From positions 44,156,026 through 44,220,025 of the forward strand of contig CM034240.1 of the NCBI GenBank assembly GCA_019916065.1: 64,000 nucleotides of DNA, read 5' to 3'. The position numbers and the translations under genes are program-made. Below are positions 10,081 through 21,100 of this stretch, piece after piece. This stretch comes from Vitellaria paradoxa (Eukaryota; Streptophyta; Magnoliopsida; Ericales; Sapotaceae). Every line of letters starts with the position of its first letter. Within the stretch, counting starts at the first letter, position 1. Under the pieces are notes generated by a model. The model was not told the origin of the DNA, did no database searches, and saw only the letters and a program-made list of their open reading frames with translations.

Positions 10081-11243
10081 GTCTTGATCCAGAAAGCCCT
10101 TCCTTTAAAAATATTAATAATATATACGTATTAGCTCCATTTAACACCTGCTAAACATACTTCAAAGGAGGGAGGAAAAAAAATTGCTAGGCAAATTAGC
10201 TAGAATTAAACTCGCATATTTGAATTTTCTTCCCAAGCTAACTCTAACTAAATTAATATAACTATAAATTGATGTTCTTCTTAAATACAAAAAAAATAAA
10301 AAAATAAAAAATAAAAAAATAGTTGCTGTCATTTTAATTAAAGACAATTTGTTGATAATTAACCGATCTGGGTGGTGATTGTAGGTTACAGTCTCATTCA
10401 AATAGGGTGAGATAAGTCAGTGTAAGCCCATTGGTTTTATAAATTCTTTTTAATTTTTACTTTTAAACATGAGTTAACAGCTCTTCCCTTTTGTATGTTT
10501 GGAAAAAAATGTATAAAATTTTAAAAATAGATTAGAAAATGAAAAAAAAAATGAAAGTATTTTGTGTGGTAACTTTTGTATATTTGATAATTTTTTATGG
10601 AAAAAAAACTAAAAAAAAAAATTGAAAGTTTAAAAAAATTGAAACTTTTGGCTTGTTATTAAATTAATCTGCAATAAATAGGCTTGAAGTTGAAATACAA
10701 TTTTAAGAGTTAAAATTACATTTTTAACCCTTAGATTCTTGCAAAAATCCATCAAATAGATAAAATTATTTTAACTCGACTATTGGATGAAATTTCACAT
10801 AAATTTAAGGATTTAAATTTCTAATTTCTAAAATTAAAATAAAGTTTCAAAATTCCCTCATCTATAAAAATTATATAGATAAAATTATTTGGTATTTTTA
10901 AATTTCATGCTTCATGTTCCTAACAAATTCGTTGAGACTTGATTGTACCAAATGATCACTCACAATGAAAAGTGCAAAATTACTTAAATATTTTGTTGTC
11001 TTTTGTGGGATATTTAGAGTGAAAAAATATATAAATTTATTAGGTTTTGTGGAGCTCCGAACACAGCTTTCTCCTTTGTGGAGAAGAAGTGTTTAAAAAA
11101 AAAAAGAAAAAAAAAAGAAAAGAAAGAAAAGCAAAACAATGCAGTTGTTAAATAATAATTATGACACCACTTATTTACTTTTTTTTTTTTTGATATCCGT
11201 AGCAGTCATCCAGACCATTTGGATTTTTAATCGTTAGGTTCTA
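10081..11243. other. AT-rich intergenic DNA
   Basis: No gene is supported. The stretch is dominated by A and T homopolymer runs and short degenerate repeats, including a poly(A/G) patch at 11094-11130. No clear element boundary is visible. Confidence 0.6.
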
Positions 11244-11445
11244 AAGGGCTGCAGTAAAAAAATTTACTATAATATAATAAAAATATAATGAAAAATTAAA
11301 CGACTTGGAATTTATTTTTATTTTAATAACATATAACCTTTCGCATTTAACGTTAATTGTGCTCCACTCGGTTGCAATTATCTCCACTCGGTTGCAATTA
11401 TAACCAACCATCAAATGACAGATGCGCAAATCTACTGTTGCAACA
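11244..11445. repeat. family A MITE-like element, degenerate copy
   Basis: Starts near GGGCTGCAGT and ends near CTACTGTTGCAAC. The interior resembles the other family A copies (a TTTATTTTTATTTT run, TAATAACATAT, an ATTGTGCTCCA segment). It carries an internal direct duplication of CTCCACTCGGTTGCAATTA. The boundaries are weak. Confidence 0.5.
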
Positions 11446-11745
11446 AACAAACACTCTTTACGTATATTAATAATGATATTTATTTTTTAGCGGCCGCTAT
11501 GCAATTATTACCTTTAATTTTCTTTTGTTTTACTTTTTTTTTTTTCGTTTTATAGGATTTTTTAATTAAAATTTAAATTTTTTGTTTGGTTATTATAGAA
11601 AAATATTTATAAATAGAACAATTCATCTGCGTATTAAAAAAAAAAACTGGCTTCATAAATAAATAAACAACTTATCATCTGTACATGAATTTTTTAAACT
11701 TTAATTATCTTCTTTCTTAAATATTTTTTCCAACCCCAAGGCTGC

Positions 11746-12190
11746 GTTTGTTTGAGGGATTGGATGATGGGGGATAAGTAATACTATGAGATCCACTAAT
11801 AGGACTGGATAAAAGATAGGATTAATTTTTTATGTGAGATTATTTTTTTAGTGTTTGGTTGGTGGGATATAGGGTGTGTTTGGAATTGTATAAAAATGTA
11901 TAAAATAAAATAAAATTGTAAAAGTAAATGTTTCGTAATTCTTATAGTGAGTGAAAATTTTGAATTTTGTTGTCTCGTAATTTGTGTTTAACGAGTTTTG
12001 TAGGATTTTATTTTATTTGGTAGAGCTCCAAACGGAGTCGTAAAATGAGATAAAAGATGTGATTTGATATGTGATAGGATAGAAAATAATTTTAGACCTT
12101 TAAATTTTGGAGGAAAACAATCCCACAATGGGGGGATTAATAATCTCACATAAAAAGTGGGATAACTCATCCGACAAATAATGGCTTGCA
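11746..12190. repeat. family H repeat interrupted by a family C insertion
   Basis: Left part 11746-11871 (GCGTTTGTTTGAGGGATTGG, GTAATACTATGAGATC) and right part 12040-12190 (GATGTGATTTGATATG, TAATCTCACATAAAAAGTGG) together resemble the uninterrupted relatives at 30630-31016 and 27338-27560. The family C element at 11872-12039 separates them. Confidence 0.6.
11872..12039 (+). repeat. family C MITE-like element, nested in family H
   Basis: About 168 bp, from TGTGTTTGGAATTGTATAAA to GAGCTCCAAACGGAG. The interior matches copies at 39376-39540, 43178-43345 and 44941-45111 (AAAATTGTAAAAGTAAAT, TCGTAATTC, a TTTTATTTTATTT tail). The ends form a short inverted repeat (CCGTTTGGA type). Confidence 0.8.
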
Positions 12191-12326
12191 ATGACAAAAA
12201 AGTGGGACCCACGAATTACATATCCCTTGACAAAAAATTCAAAAAAACGTTTCATTAAATGGGATTGCCGGATAAATCATCCAATCCTACGTTTTTATCT
12301 GGCAAAGAAACGTACCATACAAGTAT

Positions 12327-13100
12327 TGTATGTCAAATATTATTTGCCATGTTCTCTCGTTCAATTTTGTAACATGGAGCATGAGTTGCAACTCATTTTG
12401 TCCGTTCATATTCTGGGTTCAAGTCCCCGAGATCCTGTTCCCAACCCCATTCAATATGTTAAATATTATTTACGATTTTCTCTCATTCACTTTTGTAATA
12501 TGGAGCATGAGTTACAAATCATGTAATAAAGAGCCTTTTTTGACGGGTTGGACTGCAGTGAAAAAATTCATTACAGGGGTTGCAGTGGAGAAACGAACGG
12601 TTAAAATTTCTTTACACTTTATTGACGCGTGATCTTTAATATTCCACATTAACTGTGCTTCAATCAAAATTTTCAAATTTTTATTTTTATTTTGAAAATA
12701 AATTCAATTAAAACAAACTGCAACCATTGAATTAAGTGCAAAGAAATCTCAACCCTTTATTTTCCACTGCAACTCCCTTGAACCCTTTTTTTACCTACCT
12801 ATATTCTAAGTTCAAGTTCTCGGGATCCCTTTTTTCCAACCCCCAAAAGTATATTATTTGTTAAATATTATTTGTCATGTTTACTCATTCAATTTTGTAA
12901 TATGGAATTTTTTCCAATTCCCCAAAGTATTATATGTTAAATATTATTTATCATGTTTCCTCATTCAATTTTGTAATATGGAATGTGAGTTACAGTTCAT
13001 ATGATAAAAGAGGTTTCTTCTATCAGCTCACATTTCGAATTCAAGTCTTTGAGATCCTTTTTCCCAACTCCTAAAAGAATTATATGTTGAATATTATGAT
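12327..13100 (+). repeat. irregular tandem array interrupted by a family A element
   Basis: The motif GTTAAATATTATTT recurs (diverged) near 12327, 12454, 12855, 12928 and 13081. Each is followed by CATGTTTcCTCATTCAATTT-like sequence. GTTCAAGTCCCCGAGATCC-like segments recur near 12418, 12811 and 13040. Units vary from about 75 to 150 bp. The array is split by the family A element at 12545-12785. Confidence 0.65.
12545..12785. repeat. family A MITE-like element
   Basis: About 240 bp. The left end has GGGTTGGACTGCAGTG and the right end, reverse-complemented, reads GGGTTCAAGGGAGTTGCAGT, giving inverted termini. The interior shares AATATTCCACATTAA and TTTTTATTTTTATTTTGAAA with the copy at 32707-32978. 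It is inserted inside the tandem array. Confidence 0.75.
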
Positions 13101-14371
13101 AAAAAAATTGTAATATGATTATGGTAAGATGAGATTGTTTTACTCTCACAAAGTGAAAATAATAAAAGAATTCAAGAACTAGTATTTTTGTTTAAAACTT
13201 GCGAAAGATAAATAAATAAATTATTTTTGATTTAAATTTTAGTTTGGGAGAAGATGGAGGAAATAAAAGAAAAAATTCAATTATCTTTATTTTTAGATTA
13301 TATTAAGTAATTACTATATTATATTATTTTATTTATTCCTTCAGAGACCAAATAAAAAAAAAATTCTTTGTCATTTATCTTTTTTATTTCATAAAGAATT
13401 TGAGAAAATTTAACTAATAGGGTTAGTTCAACTAGTTAAGTCTTGGATTTATGTAATAAAATTCACCAATTTTTTTGGTACTAGTTACTAATTTAAGAAC
13501 TTTTTAAACTATTATAGACTTACTTCGTCACTAATTTAGGATTTTAAGATTGGTCAAGGAATATGCAATCAAGGATACTGAAAAATTACTTAATTGTTAC
13601 CTTCAAAAACTTAGAATTGGCTTGATGGACACGTAAGCTCTACAATTTATTACGTTTTTATCATCTATTGCCCTTTTCCATTTTAAAAGTTTTAAATTTT
13701 ATCTGTTTGTTGCCATCTTTTAAGTTGAAAAGTCAACTTAAAACAAGTTTATTATTTAGGAAGTGTTTGGTAGATCAAAAAAGAACGAAAAAGTATAATA
13801 AAAGTGGAAAGATGTGATACAAATGTGATAGGTGAAAAATTTTGATTAGAAAAAAGTACAAAAATTAGTTAAAATTAGTAAGTTTTAGTGAAATTTAGTG
13901 TGGCCAAACAGGCCCTCAAATTAGCTAGAAAAAAGCTATTCTAAGCGTTTGGTAATCTGCCAAAAAATTTAACTTTTAATCATTTTTTTTTCATAGATTA
14001 TTGGTATTGGATGAAAGAGTACAAAAACTAACTAGTGTGTTTTTATAATTATTTGAATGCTTTAATTTTATAATTTATAAGTTCAAATATACGTTTTAGA
14101 TATAATTTATTATTTTAAAAATATATTTTCTAATATAATTTTATGAATTTATTTTATAATTTTAAATATATTTTATAATTGATTGAATATCCTAATTTTA
14201 TAATTTATACTTTCAAATATAATTTTGCTTAAATATAATTTTATCAATTTATCTTATAATTTCAAATATACTTCTCAATAAATGAAGGTAAATTCTATTC
14301 TTAGAATTTTGTACACCAAGGTATTTTACAATTTTTGAAGATTTGTCGAGAGAATTTATCTGTATTTAGTT
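13101..14371. other. AT-rich intergenic DNA with small repeats
   Basis: No gene. A MITE-like unit lies at about 13760-13915 (GTGTTTGGTAGATC to GGCCAAACAGGCCC; family K, related to 42770-42895 and 33246-33375). A direct tandem duplication of about 130 bp lies at 14040-14275, seen as TTAATTTTATAATTTATA and its near copy 130 bp later. Confidence 0.55.
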
Positions 14372-14980
14372 AAGGCTTGGTTTGGGAAGTAAAAAAGTTA
14401 ACTTTTTTGTAACTAATTTTTTTTTTTTTTTGGGAAGAAAAAAACTAGTTTTTTAGTAGTTAACTTTTTAGTTTTTTGCTTATTTGACATTTTTGTCCTT
14501 GAAAGTATAAAAAATAAAATAAAATGTAAGAGAGTAAATTTAATCATTTTAAAAAAAATAAAAAAGTTAGGGGTCATTTAGTTTGTTTTTCTATTTTTTG
14601 TTTTTTGTTTTTGTTTTTTATTTTTTGTTTTGAGCTCATTTGCCATTTTACACTTACGAAAATAAGGAAAACAGTTTAAAATCATTTGGTTACTTGTATT
14701 TTCAAAATTTATTTTAAAAAATAGAAAATAGGTTTACACATGAAATACAAAATGACAAAAAATTATTTTGAGCATTTTTAACCCCAAAACAAAGAAATCT
14801 CAAAACAAAGAAATATTAAAACAAAGAAAATAGAGTCTTTTTTATTTCCTTATTTTAAAATTTTTAAAACATAAAATATATAAAACAAAAAATTAAAAAA
14901 CAGAAAATAAAAAATTAAACCAAATGCCATCTTAGTAATTAGCAGCTGAGCTACCAGCTACTAATCTCCAAACATATCCT
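14372..14980. repeat. composite repeat: family F element inside family G
   Basis: The left part of family G (GGCTTGGTTTGGGAAGT onward) runs to 14572. Family F occupies 14573-14929 (GTCATTTAGTTTGTTTTTC to AAACCAAATGCCA). The right part of family G (AATTAGCAGCTGAGCTACC to CCAAACATATCCT) follows to 14980. The same arrangement recurs at 43763-44320, and uninterrupted family G lies at 34540-34803. Confidence 0.7.
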
Positions 14981-17859
14981 AAACATATTAGGGGGAGTTG
15001 TACCAAATTTACCCTAAATTTAAAAAGGGAAATTAAGTGAAGCCTATCCAACTTCAGGGAGTAAAAATACTATAACAAAAGCTGAACCTAACCCGCTGCC
15101 ACTCATATGTATATATATATATATATATAAACCCAATAAAAATGGAATCTAAAGTGGAACCTGAATCCAACCGAGACATATGCACGCTCCTACTATTTGC
15201 TTATTCGGCTTGACAGCCTGTCTAAATTTAAAACATTACTAAACTAGAAAAGTAGGAGGAGGGCATAGCGGAAGCATGTCGATGTTAATAAAAAGGAAAC
15301 GCTCTTTTTGTACAGAAAAGAATGCCTGCCGGGCCATATTTATTAATTTATGATATTAAAAAATAGCTAAAATTCCCATGCTCGGACAAACTTCACATAT
15401 TTCTCGGACATTGTTTGTTTGGCAAACATTTGTCCAATGGTGCGCTGGCTCCGCCCTAAAGTCCTGTATAGGAATGTTTAGTTTGTCAGAATACGTTCAT
15501 TTTTATTAATTTTTTATATTTTTTTTAATTAAATTTTGTTACAAGTCATTTTTATGTTGATTTTTGGTATTTTTATTACATTTTTTTGTTGATTTGAGTT
15601 AGAACCAATGCTGATGCTGCATCATTTAAGGAAACCAGGGTCATCTAAGCTAGCTCTAGCTAGTAATTTTCCCAGCATGAATTAAAAAAAAATAAATGAT
15701 ATAAAAAATATGAAATAAATTATGAAATTGCAAGAAATTAAATTTGCTAGATTCATAATTTCACAGGTATTACAAATTAAAAACGACTATATTTTATCAA
15801 ATTTAGTAATTTTTTATTCTAATTTGATGAATATTTTGATTAAAATTACAGTGTCAATTTTGAAGTCACAGCATTTTTTTTTTTCATTGGCTAAATATAC
15901 TTTTCATAACGATTTGTTTGGATCAATGATTTGTTAGAAAAACAAAAATAAAAAAAATAAAGAAATTCAAAGTTACTACTATTATTTGACTTATAATAAA
16001 AAATAAAATGAAAAATGCATGAGATTTGATGAATTAAAAATGTTTAAATTAGAAAATTAATTTATTAATAAATACTTTTTATTTTTATGCTCTTAATCCA
16101 CTCAAATAATAACATGAATTCAAGATTTTATTTTTCTTTTTGTTTCTCTTCTTATTTTTCTTTGCTTTACTTTCTTTTTTTCCTCTCATCAGATCACATG
16201 CGTTTTCAACGCTACTTTTCATTACAAATCAAACATAAAATGGCGTAGTAATGTCAATTTTATTACTAAAGTACATCATAGTGGATGTATTTCGTTTAAG
16301 ATAAAAAAGTCTTTTTTTATACAACTCTTTTAGATATTTCTATTAATTATTTTTCCCATATTTTTTTGTTAGAACTCATCAAAAAATAATTACAAAAAAA
16401 TTAAAAATAAAAAAAATTCACATATCTAAATTTTTGAATTCACCTGTGCCGACATAAAATTTTGAGTTTACATGGGCCGATAGTAAATACTAAATAGAGT
16501 CACAAGGGTTTAAAATAGAGTAGGTTAGGCTACATGAACTACAGCATATGCGAACCCTAGTGTGCGTCTGAGTTTACTTTTCATTCACACGTCAATTTTT
16601 CTATTTTAATTATTTTTTATTATCATATATAATATGCCTTAAAGATGATAAATAAATAAATTTTATATAAAAAAAAAAAAATCAGCTACGTAGATACCAA
16701 ACGGAGCGCCCTTCCATAAATTGGCAGCGTAATGAGCCCTGGCGTAGCTCAGAATAGACGGATTGAACTCCCTGGACCCAGTCATGGGCCTGCGACTTAT
16801 TGGGAAGCCCCCTTATCCATCCACACACTCATTGAAAGAGCATTTGTGTTGGGCCCTATCCCACTTGTCGAAAGTCTAGAAATGTATTGATTCCTTTTAC
16901 GATTTAAAAATTAAAAATAAAAGATTCCATGCCTTATGGGATTAGTATCATCCCAATTTCATGTACAGAATGGATCGTCCTTTTATGTTGCGTTTGTATA
17001 TATAAATTTAAAATTTAAAAATTTAGTATTAATTACTGTTTTCGTTTTCATTAGTATATTAATTATTATAAATTTTTTTATGTATTATTATCACATAAAT
17101 GAATAATCTTTCTTATATTTTAATTTATTTCATTTTAAATTTATTAGTTTAAAATTTTTATTTGTCCAAACAAAACCTTACACCACTAATTAATGCTGTC
17201 ATGATTGAACACTTGTTGGATCGGTTGAATGTGATCTTATTAAAAATTGTATCTTATTATCTTTTGTTGTGAAGTAAGTGAATAATCACAGCACATAAAA
17301 AAAATCCTCTTTTCCTCCTGTACGTGGCTATGCATGCATGGATGACTTTCCTCAAGTATAAGAATTTGCAATGCATTAAGATATGAAAAAATGTTAAGTA
17401 TAGTAAGAGAAAAGATAAATGTTTGTTTTTTTGTTATATTATATATTAGTACTTCACTTTTTGTTCCTTTAATTAATAACAATTTTGTATATAACATGGA
17501 CAAAATTTAAATAAAAAATAAAAAAATAAAATAAAAAATTTCTAACATCTTTTAAAAATTTAAATATCTTCTCAACTTGCAATCTCTATCTATTAGTTAC
17601 ATTGTAAATTTCATCTCCCGAGAGTTGTGATATTTGTTAAAAAATATTAAAAATTTATAAAAATTATTTATTTTTTATCTCATTACCCAAATTATTAACT
17701 TATAATTTTTATCAAAACTTACTAACTTCTTTTTTTTTTTTTTTTTCGCCGCAAACGCCTTTAAATGCCAAACTGGGAAAAGGAATTGAATTTCAAGTCA
17801 CTCCATTTCCTTTTTCGCTGAAGACTTGGTTCCAATCAGAATCCAAAGCATTGCGGCGC
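14981..17859. other. intergenic DNA upstream of glycyl-tRNA synthetase
   Basis: No gene is supported. Contents include a (TA)n microsatellite near 15108-15129, a less AT-rich island at about 16680-16870 with no recognisable coding sequence, a short AT-rich family I-like stretch near 17637-17720, and a poly(T) run at about 17730-17748. The GlyRS promoter should lie in the last few hundred bases. A CTTTAAATG at about 17759 is a weak TATA-like candidate. Confidence 0.55.
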
Positions 17860-18117
17860 ATGTTAGCAAAAACCCTAACAGGGCCTCACGATCGCAAAGT
17901 TCATCCACCCACAGCCAGCCCTTCGATATCCAGCAGAGTCCACACGCAGTGCCTAAATATCTTCTCCACTCTCCACTCTTCACCGACCCATCCTGCCACT
18001 ATAATTCGTCTCAGCTCACACATATATAGATATAGCTGCAGGTATATAGATACACACAGGCTAAGCCACATCCACTCCGCCTGCCTAGGGCTTCGATTCG
18101 TTCGTTCTAGCTCGGAA
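17860..18117 (+). other. in-frame upstream extension of GlyRS (possible organellar presequence)
   Basis: An ATG at 17860 opens 86 codons in frame with the main GlyRS ATG at 18118. No stop and no other ATG occur between them. The encoded stretch is rich in Ser, Thr, His and Arg and poor in acidic residues, as in mitochondrial or plastid presequences. The first ATG has a weak context (C at -3, T at +4); the second has G at -3 and G at +4. That would allow leaky scanning to make two forms. Plant GlyRS of this class is known to be dual-targeted. Alternatively this is 5' UTR; a TATATAGATATA at about 18020 could be the core promoter, which would exclude the first ATG. Confidence 0.5.
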
Positions 18118-21100
18118 ATGGACGCTGCACAAGAAGCTCACAACAGAGATGCTTTCCGTCAGGCGGTGGTCAACACCCTCGAGCGCCGGCTCTTCTACAT
18201 ACCTTCCTTCAAGATCTACCGCGGCGTCGCCGGTCTGTACGACTACGGTCCTCCGGGCTGCGCCGTGAAGTCCAATGTCCTCGCATTCTGGCGTCAGGTC
18301 GGCCCTCTGTCACAACGCTGGATTATGCTTTCTCTCTACAGATTGAATTATTTTCTGAACTAAGTTGGCTTTGAATTTGCGTGTAATTTTGAAATTTCTA
18401 TACAGTTGGGCGACTTCTGATTCATTCGCACGCTTACACACTTTTTTAAATGATTTAATGGATGGTCGATACTTATTTATATTGTTTTTAGAAGTTGTAA
18501 ATTGAATGCTAAAATTACTTTTTTGCAGTTCCTACATTGTTGATTTCCTATATTGTTTGCTTTCGGTGACAGAGATTTAAATGCTAACTGCGGACAGTTT
18601 AGATACTTAAAAATTTTAAAAAATTTGCCTATTGTTGCGCAACATGTTATAAGTGGCATCTTATAAGCAGATGCATGCCACTGATTAGACTATAGTATAT
18701 CTCATTTCTTACTTATTAGGATACAAATCTGTGAATGGGAGGGTTATTAATTGGCCTTTTTCTGGAATTCTTTTTTGGTACATCGGAGGATAAATCGTGG
18801 GGGTTGGGGGTTTGTAATGTTAAGTGGGGGAACCTTTACTGTTGGGATTTAAATCCTGTCCTTGGCTTGCTAACAAGTGCTGTTTATGCTTGACCAACAC
18901 ACAATGCGGCGATTGCCTGCACCATTTTGAGATTAGTGAATATTTTGATGTTAGCGATGATGTGTTCCTTTTTCAGCATTTTGTTCTAGAAGAGAACATG
19001 TTGGAAGTCGATTGCCCGTGTGTAACGCCAGAGGTTGTGCTGAAGGCTTCGGGTCACGTTGATAAGTTTACGGATCTCATGGTTAAGGATGAAAAGACTG
19101 GTACATGTTACCGTGCTGATCACTTGCTAAAAGATTTTTGCAAGGAGAAGCTTGAGAGAGATCCTAATATAACAGCTGAGAAGGCAGCAGAGTTTAGACA
19201 TGTTCTCGCGGTATTAGATGATCTTTCTGCGGAAGAATTGGGGGCAAAGATTGTAGAATATGGTATTACTGCTCCTGATACCAGGAATGCTCTGTCTGCT
19301 CCATATCCATTCAACTTAATGTTTCAGACCTCCATTGGTCCGTCTGGTTTGAGCCCTGGGTGAGAATACCTTACGATAATTGTAATGTATTTCCATAGCT
19401 TACAGTATACCTGTAAGGAGCTCCTTTTTTATGTTTCATCATCTTGCCTCATCCATTTTGTCGTGATTGTGTATTTTTTGTTTCCGTCGTGATGTCATAT
19501 TGTAATATGCTACAGGTATATGCGGCCTGAGACCGCACAAGGCATTTTTGTGAACTTCAAGGATTTATACTATTATAATGGCAACAAGCTCCCTTTTGCT
19601 GCTGCTCAGATTGGTCAAGCTTTTAGAAATGAGGTTCCATCCTTCTCTAACTGCTGCATTACTGTGCATGAATATTCTTGCCTGCTTGTGGCTTAGGTGG
19701 ACTTCAGTTTGTCATTGGAAGCGAAATTTTTAACTCACTTTTTTTTTTGGTTGTTCCCTTAGATATGGTACTGGCTGTTATCGTTCACGGTAGAAGGGTA
19801 AAAGGAGTAGGAGGAGAAGTAAGGGGTGGCAGTAAGATTGTTGGAAGTTGTATAATTGTAGTTAGTTTTATAATAGAAAAAAATGTCACTGCTGCAGTAG
19901 TGTAGCATTTGCAATAGCAGGGTCAGTATGAAGGATTTAGTTTCTGGTGCAAATACTTTGTTGTTGATCGCTTACAATATGATTCAAAGCAAAATGGTGA
20001 TCAAATTAAAACGAAAATCTTGAAGCATGAAGTTGAATTGGTAACTGAACACTTGTCCACCAATGATGATTTCAATTGCAATTTGGTATTGACTATAAAA
20101 ATTGCAGATATCCCCACGCCAAGGTCTGCTTCGAGTCCGGGAATTTACATTGGCTGAGATAGAACATTTTGTGGATCCCGAAGACAAGTGTCATCCAAAA
20201 TTTTCTGAAGTCTCAAACTTGGAATTTCTGATGTTCCCAAGGCAGGATCAGGTGTCTGGACAATCAGCAAGGAGAATACGCCTTGGTGAAGCAGTTTCTG
20301 AGGTTAGTTTGATTATCATTCTAACAGATCACTACTCTTTCTTTCTTTCTTTCTTTCTTTCTTTAAGAAAAGCCTATGTTTATGTGGTTACCAAGTCATT
20401 GATTCAATTTTTTTTTTTTTTTTTTGGGGTTCAGGGCACTGTAAACAATGAAACACTGGGTTATTTTATTGGGAGGGTGTATTTATTCTTAACACACCTT
20501 GGTATAGATAAGGAACGGTTACGGTTTCGGCAACATCTTGCAAATGAGATGGCACACTATGCGGCAGATTGTTGGGATGCTGAGATTGAATGCTCTTATG
20601 GTTGGATTGAATGTGTGGGTATTGCTGATAGATCTGCATATGATTTACGTGCTCACACGGTAAGAACTGTATGAACTTTTAGAGGAAAACTTGGTTGAAC
20701 TATGACTGAATTGTCAAAATTTAATGTTTTAAGTATCAAGTGAAGTGAATTGTTATGATTGAAAAATTGTATATTTGTTTAAGTCAATGACCAAGACTGA
20801 TGAATATGAAAATGGCGAAAGAAAACTACATTTTTTCTGGTCTTTATGTCTAGAAAATAGTATGAATAATACTCGAAATACTCAGGAGTTTTCTTTACTT
20901 ATCTCTTGTAGGATAAAAGTGGCGTGCCCCTTGTGGCAGCTGAAAAATTTTCAGAACCTAGAGAAGTGGAGGTAAGTCTCTCTCAATATGTATATTATTT
21001 ACTATTAGTTTTCTTTTCTTTCCTTTCTTTCTTTCTTTTTTTTTTTTTTTTTGGAAATCCTTATGATACAATTTTATCTTTGATTCAGAAACTTGTTATA

